Shown here in pieces: positions 53,888 to 62,073 of a stretch of 64,000 nt of DNA; position 1 is the first letter of the stretch, and the number at the start of each line of letters is the position of its first letter. The notes under the pieces are model-generated. The model did no database searches, was not told the origin of the DNA, and saw only the letters and a program-made list of their open reading frames with translations. The DNA comes from Moorena sp. SIOASIH. GTDB lineage: Bacteria > Cyanobacteriota > Cyanobacteriia > Cyanobacteriales > Coleofasciculaceae. The DNA lies in assembly GCF_010671925.1 (NCBI RefSeq), contig NZ_JAAHIH010000004.1, positions 611,501-675,500 of the forward strand, read 5' to 3'. A program made the position numbers and the translations under genes.

Positions 53888-55591
53888 TCAATTTGTTGCT
53901 ATGATTCGATTTTCCTGAAGTAATTTAATTAATTCTGGTTTACGAGCATATCGAGGAATTTTTATCTGAACTTCAGGGACTCCTTGAGCTGATAAAATTT
54001 CTATCGCCGTGCGAAATGTACCTTTTTGCACTAATAAAACTTGTGCTTTATGAATTTTATTAAGAGTAGAATTTATATGGTAACCAGAATTAACTATTTT
54101 TAATTTTTTTTCTAATTCTTTACTTAAGGTCTGCTCTAATTGAGAAACTTCCGTAGCTGAAAGTTGATAATAATCTGCTAATTCCACAAAGAAAAGATAA
54201 CGTGGCGGTGAACAATTGATATCAATCATAGTGGTATAATCAATCAAATGATAAGATTGACTTTCCACAGCTTGATTAATACTCCAATGACTCATCTCTT
54301 CTGTAGTTTTTTCTCCTGCTATATCTAATAAAGTTCCGGCCCGACCTTCTAATTCATATATTGGTAACTCATTATAGCGATCAACAACTTTAATAATATC
54401 TCCCATGCGGTATCGATAAAATCCCTTATAATGGGTCATTACTACCTCATAACTTTCTCCTTTTTTCAGTTGATGAACTTCTAATGTAGTAGGATTAGGA
54501 GATGTTGTTTCGGCTACGGGTATATATTCTGTATATCGTTCTTGTGGCACAGGAATAAAACGAGCAATATGTTTTCCGGGCCAAAGATTAATACCTAATA
54601 AACCTTCACTTGCACCATAAGCAGCCGAATAAACAGGTACATTACCAATATAAGGTTGACACTTTTCTACATAAATACTAAAAGTTCCACCAGCTAAACA
54701 TCTAATATACTGTAGATTTGGCCACACTCGACTTGCGATATTTTCCAATCCTTCTTCAAATAGATGTACAAGTTCGTCAGCTCTTTGGGGATTGGGTTCA
54801 AGGTCATCTAATAATTTTTGTTTAATTTCTGGAGCTATTATAAGATAATTGTTACTGATTGTTCCTAAACGAATATCTTTTACTATTTTTTGCCAATTTT
54901 CTTCAATACATCGGAAAAAATTTAATACAGCTGTAGCAAATGTGCTGTTTATATATAAAATATTAGGGTTTTTCAAACCATAAAAAGCATGAAGATAAGC
55001 GGCTGTTGGATTATGTGTAATACTAAATACCTCTTTAGGAGAAGTAAAAGGAAATGGTTCTTTTTTCATTAGTTGTGGAAGTTGGGCAGATGAAGCAAAG
55101 CCAACTCGGATCCCATTTTTAGTTTTGTACTCCAATCCATTAGCATTAACAATTAATAGAGATTGATTAAATTCTTTAGTTAAATCTTTAGTTAAAGGAA
55201 AAGCTTGATGAACTGCACCTTCAATAAGTAAACTCCAGGGAAAAGCAGAAATATCTTTCGTCGCCGGAATCAGTTTTTGCTTTGATATACTTGTAGTTCC
55301 TGAACTTCTAGCAAAGAAAATAGGTGAATCCTTTGACAATACATTTTCTTCCCCATCAAACATTCGTTGTATAAAAGATTCATAATGCTCGTATTTAGTG
55401 AGCGGATGAATTTGTTTAAATTCTTTGAGATTAGTAATTTTTGCAAAACCATATTTTTTACCGTATTCTGTATCTTTATTATGAGATATAATTTTTAAAA
55501 GAGTTGACTCAATAACCGATGCAATTTGTTGAGAATCTTCCTCGAATTTTTTTTGTACTTGCTCGATTTTTTCTTGCATATGATTGAACAT
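53888..55591 (-). CDS. GH3-family acyl-adenylating/amide-forming enzyme
   Basis: The 567-aa protein has the GH3 layout: PLTKYEHYESFIQRMFDGEENVL near residue 60, the ATP-binding IFFARSSGTTSISKQKLIPAT (SSGTT motif, residues ~95-110), RCLAGGTFSIYVEKCQPY, VYSAAYGASEGLLGIN, and FYRYRMGDIIKV near residue 390. Plant GH3 enzymes conjugate jasmonate or auxin to amino acids; bacterial members act on unknown carboxylic acids. The AAYGASEG segment and YRMGD motif are preserved, so it is likely active. Codon usage is AT-richer than most neighbours, and it lies next to the array-flanked glycan block, which may indicate acquisition. The substrate is unknown. Confidence 0.88.
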   Translation of the reverse strand: MFNHMQEKIEQVQKKFEEDSQQIASVIESTLLKIISHNKDTEYGKKYGFAKITNLKEFKQIHPLTKYEHYESFIQRMFDGEENVLSKDSPIFFARSSGTTSISKQKLIPATKDISAFPWSLLIEGAVHQAFPLTKDLTKEFNQSLLIVNANGLEYKTKNGIRVGFASSAQLPQLMKKEPFPFTSPKEVFSITHNPTAAYLHAFYGLKNPNILYINSTFATAVLNFFRCIEENWQKIVKDIRLGTISNNYLIIAPEIKQKLLDDLEPNPQRADELVHLFEEGLENIASRVWPNLQYIRCLAGGTFSIYVEKCQPYIGNVPVYSAAYGASEGLLGINLWPGKHIARFIPVPQERYTEYIPVAETTSPNPTTLEVHQLKKGESYEVVMTHYKGFYRYRMGDIIKVVDRYNELPIYELEGRAGTLLDIAGEKTTEEMSHWSINQAVESQSYHLIDYTTMIDINCSPPRYLFFVELADYYQLSATEVSQLEQTLSKELEKKLKIVNSGYHINSTLNKIHKAQVLLVQKGTFRTAIEILSAQGVPEVQIKIPRYARKPELIKLLQENRIIATN

Positions 55592-55775
55592 TTATTAAAC
55601 CACAGTAATAATTATTGCTAAACTTTGCCCCCCCGTACCCAACATTTTACCATGCTGCTGTTCGTCAAGGGCCTGACCGCAGACCTTGCTCTGCCCCAGA
55701 AATACTCAAGAAAAGATAGTGTTTTTAAGTCGGCTGGGCTCCTGCTTCGCCCTTGACTCAGATTCGATAGTTAGT

Positions 55776-56157
55776 TCAAGGCAATGATGGCATGGTGTTT
55801 TTTTTGCCATGGGGGGTGTGTTCTCTAGTTTTTTTAATTATCATTATCATAAGACTTTGTTTATATCTTTGGAGGTGTTGACAAAATGCACTCGTTTTTA
55901 ACTTGTTACAAATGTGGTTGAGGTGGATGTAAGTCGCCACCTTTTGAGCAACTTTTTTCCAAGTGCCTTTTGGTCCACGCTTACCAGGAATGACTCTGGG
56001 CATGCCGTTAAATAGGGAAATTTGCCAAAATCTGCCAACTTTTTGAGCGCCCTTAATTCTGCCGTTTTTTGAGGAGTTGGCGAACTCGTTGGACACAAAT
56101 ACCTAAAAGATAAGCTGCTTGAGTGGTGCCAATTGTAGTTATGTCTTTTGCTGCCAT
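55776..56157 (-). pseudogene. Excisionase-like helix-turn-helix gene, frameshifted at an A6 run
   Basis: From ATG 56157 it reads MAAKDITTIGTTQAAYLLGI, CVQRVRQLLK, then stops after an A6 run (T6 at 56065-56070 on the plus strand). Removing one A restores NGRIKGAQKVGRFWQISLFN and GPKGTWKKVAQK. The motif TTQAA-LG-RVRQLL-GRI-GA-K-GR-W is that of HTH_17/excisionase DNA-binding proteins. It is either a frameshift mutation or a slippage site. Its start codon lies 17 bp from the 24-bp palindrome that opens array A. It may be the DNA-binding protein for that array, which is inference. Confidence 0.65.
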
Positions 56158-56173
56158 GTCTTTCACATTTAAT

Positions 56174-56229
56174 CTAGCGCTATTGTTTGTTCATGTTTTT
56201 ACGATAACATGAACAAACAATAGCGCTAG
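56174..56229. promoter_or_regulatory. 24-bp perfect inverted repeat upstream of the HTH gene
   Basis: 56174-56197 and 56206-56229 are exact inverses (CTAGCGCTATTG...TTCATGTT against AACATGAA...CAATAGCGCTAG) around an 8-base loop, TTTACGAT. It sits 17 bp upstream of the HTH gene start and begins array A, so it could be an operator or an element end. Confidence 0.85.
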
Positions 56230-57001
56230 TACTTTAGAAAATTTGTTACATAATTTAATATTATGTTTATATAGCGTTATTGTTTTGAAGTTGGAGTCGG
56301 AGCTAAGCTGTTAAAGTAGCGCTGAAGTTCTATGACCTTAGAATAATTACTATAGCGCTATTACTTTTGGGGACAGGTGATCCAAACAATAATTAGCAAG
56401 ATAAATAGCGCTATAGTTTATTAATGGAGTATGAGCTAAAGGAATAATATAGCGCTATATTTTTGACAGCAATGGAATCCAATTTACCGAAAAATTAAAT
56501 AGCGCTATAGTTTAATCATCACAGTGAGGACTAAAGTTTAGTATAGCGCTATAGTTATTCAGTTTAATAATATAGCGCTATAACTTAGGGCGGAAGGCAT
56601 GATCGAATCAGAGGTTAATTAAATAGCGCTATAGTTTAGCCATAAATTACTGACAAGGTAATCAGCGGTAAGTCTTGGCTAGAGGAACTGGCAGCTATCC
56701 TCAGCTGATCTGATCTGGGTTTTGAGGTGATTATACCTAGATTTTTAGATTATTGCGATCGCAAACATAAATCCCTGACATACATGGGTTTTTATAGTTA
56801 GGCAATCCCTGTAACCCTTATTTTAAAAGCGATTCATGGGCTTTTTAGCACCTTAGTATTGGGCAACTTGAGTTTATGTCTTGGAGTCATAGGGATCTGT
56901 TTAACATAGCGCTATAGTTAGTGAGGGGAGTAATTAATAAGCGCGCTAGTTTTTATGGGGCGGAAGACTTATCTAATCACTGCTCAATTAAATAACGCTA
57001 T
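56174..57001. repeat. Array A of ATAGCGCTAT palindromes (about 13 copies)
   Basis: AGCGCT cores lie at 56176, 56222, 56318, 56354, 56407, 56451, 56501, 56545, 56574, 56625 and 56908, plus degenerate AGCGTT (56273), GCGCGCT (56941) and AACGCT (56994). Most have ATAGCGCTATAGTTTA context. Spacing is mostly 42-53 bp, but unit sequences between them are unrelated. A 280-bp gap (56630-56905) contains no core. No gene lies here. The array is homologous to array B at 61647-61997. Confidence 0.9.
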
Positions 57002-57065
57002 AGTTTTGAAAAGCTTCATTACACAGTATTTCACTGATCCACTCAGCAGTATTTTCGAGGTAATC

Positions 57066-57339
57066 TGATCTCAAAAACGCTGCTCGAACTTCAACCATTC
57101 ATAATCATCCAAGGTTTGTACCTCATCACTTAGGTCAACCCACGGTTGTAATTGTCCTGCTTGAAAGGTACGGCTCATGACCACATAAATCGATGTCTGG
57201 TCACCACCAATTCCGACACTTTGTACCGACTTCCAAGACTTAGCTTGTAACTCATCAATGACCAACCATCGCTCACCTTGCCAATAAAAATATCGGCGAA
57301 AGCAGAAGGGAGCGTCTTTTTTACCAGTAATTAATAATT
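57066..57339 (-). pseudogene. 3' tail copy of the 530-aa gene (274 bp)
   Basis: 57066-57339 is identical, as far as I can compare, to 62069-62342 (offset 5003). It encodes the last ~90 residues of the 530-aa protein, from FCFRRYFYWQGERWL to EWLKFEQRF, without the remaining gene. The identity stops sharply at 57339 where the gene copy ends in TAATAATTAGGG. It lies directly beside array A and just before the operon end. Confidence 0.92.
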
Positions 57340-57405
57340 AGGGTTAGTCAAACTCTTTTTTAAGCTGGGTTATGAGGATTAGATGGGTTTGCCCTAGCTG
57401 CCCAC

Positions 57406-59073
57406 CTACTTTATTTCGTCATTGGGCTTTTGTATTAGCTTGTAAAGGTTTTCGTTCTGACCATCAAAAATTATTTCTATTGTTGTGCTTGGCATCAATT
57501 GTGAATAATGCGTTTCGTTCAAGGGGCTACCCTGAAGAATAATGCAATTTTTATCTATAAGATTACTTAAATCTAATTCTTGATTAAAAGATTCATATTT
57601 ACGAGACCAGATATTGTAGAAAACTGCATCAGTAAAACTAGATTCTAAGACCTTAGAAAAGTTATGTGAAGCAAAACTGTTACCAAACTTGAGTGCATAT
57701 TTTATATCGCTAGACGAATAATATGTTACGTGAATACAATTATTGTAATTTTGCTGAATCAGCCGATTAATAGTTTGAATTTCACCCCGATAAGATTGAT
57801 AACTATTTTTATTAGTTAACATTAGCTCATAGGTAACTGAGGCACTTGCTGTAACATACACCGTTAACACAAGTAGACTTAGTTTTGCATAAATACTTGG
57901 TTGTAAAAGAGTAGTCAGTTGTTGTTCAAATAGAGTAACTTGCACCCAAATCAGCAGACTACATAACCCCATAGATGGGGTTAAATAATGAGTAGCAGGG
58001 TGTTTTAACGTAAGCATTATTTGAAACCCAATAATCAACAAAAGACATAAGTACAATAAATAAAGCTTTTGAACGGGGACGATAGGAGAGTATTTGTGTT
58101 TTAAATCGAGATTTTGTAAGGTCGATCTAGCCAACCAAAACCAAACAGTAACAATGAAGAAATTTAATACCGATAAGCCAACAGTATAAAAGAAAAATCT
58201 ATCCTGGGGAATCAAGTTAATAAAGGTGCTTGGTAAATTTGAAATATCAACTAAACCTGGATTACCACTGCCATAGTGTCCTGTATGGGTCGCAATCGAC
58301 GTCAACCAATTAAAAACACGAGGGTATTGGGAAAAAATAGGAGATGTTGTAATAAAAAACGTGACTATTGTTGTAAAAATTGCTAATCCTTTCTGAAACC
58401 AACCAGGAAGCAGCATAATCACCAGTATCATGGGAATAAATGTGACTTTTGTGGATACCCCTAATCCCAAAACTATACCGATAGCTAGGGCAAATTTAGG
58501 CAATCGGGCTCTCTCTGTGTAAAGATAAAATAGCAGCAGAATCACCAACACTTGAGTCAAAGAAAGTAGTAGGGTTTCCGGTCTCACACGGGTGGATTCT
58601 TGTAGGGGAGTCCACAAAAAAGGTCCTAACTGTAATAGTAAACTCAACGCAATATTCTGAGAGAAGGCAAAAGCAACTAAACCCACCAGCAACAAGCAAG
58701 ATGTTATGATAAGAAGCAGGATGATGTTGACAGTGATCAAATAAAACTCAGGATTTTGCAGTACAGATTCTGTAATATTAGAAACAACAGAATTCGTCAG
58801 GGACTGAATAAAATAAGTGATTTGAATAACAATAGCACCAAAGACTTGTAGAGTAGTGCCCGGATGATCGGTATGACCAGGTGTTTGGAATTGGATGATA
58901 TTTAAAAAATTTAGGAGATAAGCATACTCAGGATCAGAGTTTCTTCCAAGCCAATATGGACCGAATTCCTGTCTAAGAATCAGAGAAATGACAGGGAAGA
59001 TACCTGGAATAATAAATAAATAAAAAAATTGCTTTTTTTTAGATATTTTTTTTAGGAAACTACTGATGTTCAT
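57406..59073 (-). CDS. GT39-like integral membrane glycosyltransferase
   Basis: The 555-aa protein has about ten hydrophobic helices and the N-terminal loop RNSDPEYAYLLNFLNIIQF, HTDHPGTTLQVFG, which resembles the catalytic loop (D/E-rich, then HPG) of dolichyl-phosphate-mannose/ArnT-type polyprenol-dependent glycosyltransferases. The last ~120 residues form a soluble tail with YNNCIHVTYYSSSDIKYALKF. It would transfer a sugar from a polyprenyl carrier in the membrane. Last gene of a three-gene operon; 59 bp after the MTase. The start ATG follows AAGG. Substrate unknown. Confidence 0.82.
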   Translation of the reverse strand: MNISSFLKKISKKKQFFYLFIIPGIFPVISLILRQEFGPYWLGRNSDPEYAYLLNFLNIIQFQTPGHTDHPGTTLQVFGAIVIQITYFIQSLTNSVVSNITESVLQNPEFYLITVNIILLLIITSCLLLVGLVAFAFSQNIALSLLLQLGPFLWTPLQESTRVRPETLLLSLTQVLVILLLFYLYTERARLPKFALAIGIVLGLGVSTKVTFIPMILVIMLLPGWFQKGLAIFTTIVTFFITTSPIFSQYPRVFNWLTSIATHTGHYGSGNPGLVDISNLPSTFINLIPQDRFFFYTVGLSVLNFFIVTVWFWLARSTLQNLDLKHKYSPIVPVQKLYLLYLCLLLIIGFQIMLTLKHPATHYLTPSMGLCSLLIWVQVTLFEQQLTTLLQPSIYAKLSLLVLTVYVTASASVTYELMLTNKNSYQSYRGEIQTINRLIQQNYNNCIHVTYYSSSDIKYALKFGNSFASHNFSKVLESSFTDAVFYNIWSRKYESFNQELDLSNLIDKNCIILQGSPLNETHYSQLMPSTTIEIIFDGQNENLYKLIQKPNDEIK

Positions 59074-59132
59074 AGAAGCCTTAACATAGTTATTTGATCT
59101 AGTATTATCATATTTGAGCTATTGGCTATCAC

Positions 59133-59930
59133 TTAAATTACTTTTACTTTTTCTAGTTCAATCGTCATGAACATTCCCAAGTGAGCATTAAGGGGTGATA
59201 AAAGCCACTCCATAAATTGTACTAGACTAAAAAGGGCTGATGGGAGAAGTTGTCTCATAGACAATCCTCCACTAATCAGATATCTTAAGGGTGTATGAAT
59301 TTTTATACTTCGTACTCTTAAACTAGGAAATTCTTCCCGAAAAAGTTCGCTATCTCGGTTAAAAATAATCCAAGGAATAGCCATATTTGCTCCTGACAAT
59401 GGTCCCCCTTCTTCAAAACCCCAATAGCCCCGTGGATTAAATGGTTCATGGTGAAAATTATTATAAATAAACTTAGACCAACAAGTATTTGCTGGTTCGA
59501 TCATGACAAGTTTTCCACCAGGCTTAAGGCAACGATCTGCTTCCCGAAAAAATTGTCGCGAATCTTTAATATGGTGCAATACATCAATCATCAGTATGGC
59601 ACTAAGATCGTTATCTTCAAAGGGCATATCTAAAGCAGAAAAAACTAGCTCAACACCATCATAGGGTAAGACATCTGAAGTGATAATTTGAGAATTGTAT
59701 TTTTTTAAGAAACTAGCACCACTACCAAGCTCCACAATTTTACCATCTGCTGGAATTGTCTGAATTTTCACTAATAACTGATGATAGAAACTCTTATAAG
59801 TTTTTCTAAGAAAGGGTTTGCGCTGAATTATTGCCCTTAATACATGGATGTTGTTTGGATTATCTAGATTGGTCATCTTAGATAACTCAGGAAGTCTTAA
59901 TAAGTTAAGCATAGTAATCGCAGAAGTCAT
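59133..59930 (-). CDS. SAM-dependent methyltransferase
   Basis: The 265-aa protein has motif I VELGSGASFLKKY, then QIITSDVLPYDG, motif II/III DLSAILMIDVLHHIKDSRQFFREADRCLKPGGKLVMIEP, standard for Methyltransf_11. It begins 8 bp after the stop of the upstream fusion gene, so translation is probably coupled. The substrate may be a sugar or lipid; not assignable. The C-terminus has a hydrophobic stretch (SALFSLVQFMEWLLSPLN) that may dock at the membrane. Confidence 0.87.
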   Translation of the reverse strand: MTSAITMLNLLRLPELSKMTNLDNPNNIHVLRAIIQRKPFLRKTYKSFYHQLLVKIQTIPADGKIVELGSGASFLKKYNSQIITSDVLPYDGVELVFSALDMPFEDNDLSAILMIDVLHHIKDSRQFFREADRCLKPGGKLVMIEPANTCWSKFIYNNFHHEPFNPRGYWGFEEGGPLSGANMAIPWIIFNRDSELFREEFPSLRVRSIKIHTPLRYLISGGLSMRQLLPSALFSLVQFMEWLLSPLNAHLGMFMTIELEKVKVI

Positions 59931-59938
59931 CTATATAA

Positions 59939-61333
59939 TTAGGAAAACTTAATCTTCTTGGCTGCATAAGCACACATTTTAAAAAGTACCAACCCCTCCT
60001 TAAAGTGCTGAATATTCGAAGCGCCATAGGTTCTGGGCATATAACGGACGGGAATATCATTTATTTTTAAGCCTAACTTAGCAGCGCCGAATAATAAATC
60101 AAAATCGCCAAAAGGGTCAAAATCGCCAAAGTAACTCCGATTTTCGGCAATGCGGGAATAATTCTCTTTTGAAATTGCCTTGGTTCCACAGAGAGAGTCT
60201 TTGATTTTAGTATTAAGAAGATAGGAGAGTAGCCAGGCGAAGAAACGGTTAGCCATTCGATTCAACCAAGGCATAGTAGTACCATTTACTGGGTAAATGA
60301 GGCGGCAACCGTTAGCAAATTCACAGTATCCGGAAGCGATCGCCTCGAAAAAGTAAATTAAATCTTCTGGCTTAACGGTTAAATCGGAATCTAAGATAAT
60401 GAAAACGTCTCCTGTTGCCATTTTAAAGCCTTGGCGAACTGCATCTCCTTTGCCTATCCCTGATTGTTGGACAACTTTTATATCCCATCGATCTTTATAC
60501 TTTTCCTGAACCCGTTGAATTTCTGACCAGGTGTCATCTCTAGAGTGTCCCTCTACAAAGATGATTTCAGTATGTCGGCCTAATTTTGGCATCCGGGTGA
60601 CGCAAGCTTCGATATTCCCTGCTTCGTTTCGTGCTGGAATAATCACTGAACAAGTCTTTTGCTGAATTTGGGTTTGGGCATCAGTATCTTTAGGCCGTAA
60701 TCTAGCAATAATATACTCACATAAACAAAGTTGGTTGATAAAAGGCAAGGGCGCTATAAACCGATTTAAAAAATAGCTTATTAGTGGCACTCGCTTTGGA
60801 AAGAGTAATCTTTTCCCGTGATAAATAACTTCAAAGCCAGTTATTTGTAATAAATTTTGAATATCTTCCAGACTCAACCAGTTGAGATCTGATAAGGGCA
60901 TGCGTTGCCGGATCAAGGTGGCAAATTGTAGAATAGGTTCCCATACAGGGTTTTGAAACGTCATGACCAAACGGCTATTATTATGGCAGGCTTTTTTTAT
61001 AGAATGTAATGCCTTCTGTATATCCTCTATGTAGCTGATTGTATTGGCCAATAAAATATAATCAAATTTCTCTAGGGGTTTAAAATATTCTATATTCTCT
61101 ACCTGAAACTCCAGTTCGGGAAAACTTTTCTGACTATCTTCGACGGCCTCGGAATTTCTATCAATTCCGAGGCCATAACTTGGATTAACAGCCGCTAATA
61201 AGTACCCCAAACGTGAACCAACCTCTAAGACAGAATAGCCAGGACGTGTTGAAAAGCGGAAAAACTTTTCTAAGTCTTTATAGTAGTAGAGATTTCGATT
61301 TCTCCATTTTTCCATCCAATTTTTATAGTTCAT
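59939..61333 (-). CDS. Methyltransferase-glycosyltransferase 2 fusion
   Basis: Residues ~30-190 form a SAM-methyltransferase (SVLEVGSRLGYLLAAV, LGIDRNSEAVEDSQ, YILLANTISYIEDIQKALHSI). Residues ~210-464 are a GT2 domain with SVIIPARNEAGNIEACVTRM, a DxD at VFIILDSDLTVKPEDL, and SLCGTKAISK, typical of polyprenyl-phosphate sugar (dolichol-phosphate-type) synthases. A fusion suggests the methylated sugar is built and charged to a lipid carrier by one protein. First gene of the operon; ATG at 61333. It supplies the carrier substrate that the downstream GT39-like enzyme would use, if that model is right. Confidence 0.85.
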   Translation of the reverse strand: MNYKNWMEKWRNRNLYYYKDLEKFFRFSTRPGYSVLEVGSRLGYLLAAVNPSYGLGIDRNSEAVEDSQKSFPELEFQVENIEYFKPLEKFDYILLANTISYIEDIQKALHSIKKACHNNSRLVMTFQNPVWEPILQFATLIRQRMPLSDLNWLSLEDIQNLLQITGFEVIYHGKRLLFPKRVPLISYFLNRFIAPLPFINQLCLCEYIIARLRPKDTDAQTQIQQKTCSVIIPARNEAGNIEACVTRMPKLGRHTEIIFVEGHSRDDTWSEIQRVQEKYKDRWDIKVVQQSGIGKGDAVRQGFKMATGDVFIILDSDLTVKPEDLIYFFEAIASGYCEFANGCRLIYPVNGTTMPWLNRMANRFFAWLLSYLLNTKIKDSLCGTKAISKENYSRIAENRSYFGDFDPFGDFDLLFGAAKLGLKINDIPVRYMPRTYGASNIQHFKEGLVLFKMCAYAAKKIKFS

Positions 61334-61606
61334 ATCATCTAATAAAAATTATGGGCAGTGCTGTAGAAGTAGTGATGTTATGATTTACAACCGGTCTGTT
61401 AAGCAGTGCCTAAGGCAGCGCTTAATTATAATTGTGAATAAAATCCCAAATAGCCTCGATTTAAAGACATTGTCAAAACGCTGACATCATCTCTCTCAGC
61501 AGGTGGGAATTGCTGTCGAAACTGTTTCTGTGATCGGATTGAGTCGCGAAAGAGACTAACCTAAAAAGCTTACCCTATATTTACCCTCAGATTCTTCCTA
61601 AAATTC

Positions 61607-61997
61607 CACTATGTCTTTTGCTACCATGTCTTTTCCTGTTTACTATAGCGCTATTGTATAGTTTCTATCTGAGGTTAACACAAATTTTTAAATAGTGCTA
61701 GAATTTTCGGCAAAATTGTTACATAATTTAATTATCTTTGTTATCCTTATAGTTTTAGAGAGTTAGTTTTCTTTGTACTAGCGCTATAGTTAAGAGTTTG
61801 ACTTGAATCAAATTATTATAGCGCCAGTATTTTACCGGCGGAGGCAAGCTATACCGCTTATTATATAGCGCTATATTTTAGGGAGAGAGTAGGAGCTGAC
61901 CGATTCTAGCGCTATATTTAAACAGGTTGGGGAGGATTAAAAAGTGCGCTAGTATTTTTGAGAAGACATGATCTAATCACCACAAATTTAATAGCGC
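61607..61997. repeat. Array B of ATAGCGCTAT palindromes, with remnant of the HTH gene start
   Basis: 61609-61627 reads the first codons of the HTH gene on the minus strand (MVAKDIV), then stops. AGCGCT cores follow at 61647, 61780, 61867, 61908 and 61992, plus degenerate AGTGCT (61694), AGCGCC (61820) and GTGCGCT (61944). Array B is about half the length of array A, and matches it most clearly toward the right end (GCGCTAGT, CTAATCAC, ATTTAAT). It runs straight into the 3' end of the 530-aa gene. 61334-61600 otherwise holds nothing recognised. Confidence 0.88.
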
Positions 61998-62073
61998 TAT
62001 AGTTTGGATAAGCATTGATCACACAACACTTGACCACTGAGGCACTCAAAAAGATTTTCCCAGTTATATGATC

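Noticed and set aside
56174..57001. AGCGCTAT array as a CRISPR
   Set aside because: The repeat is a 10-bp palindrome, spacing varies from 29 to 280 bp, and no cas gene is near.
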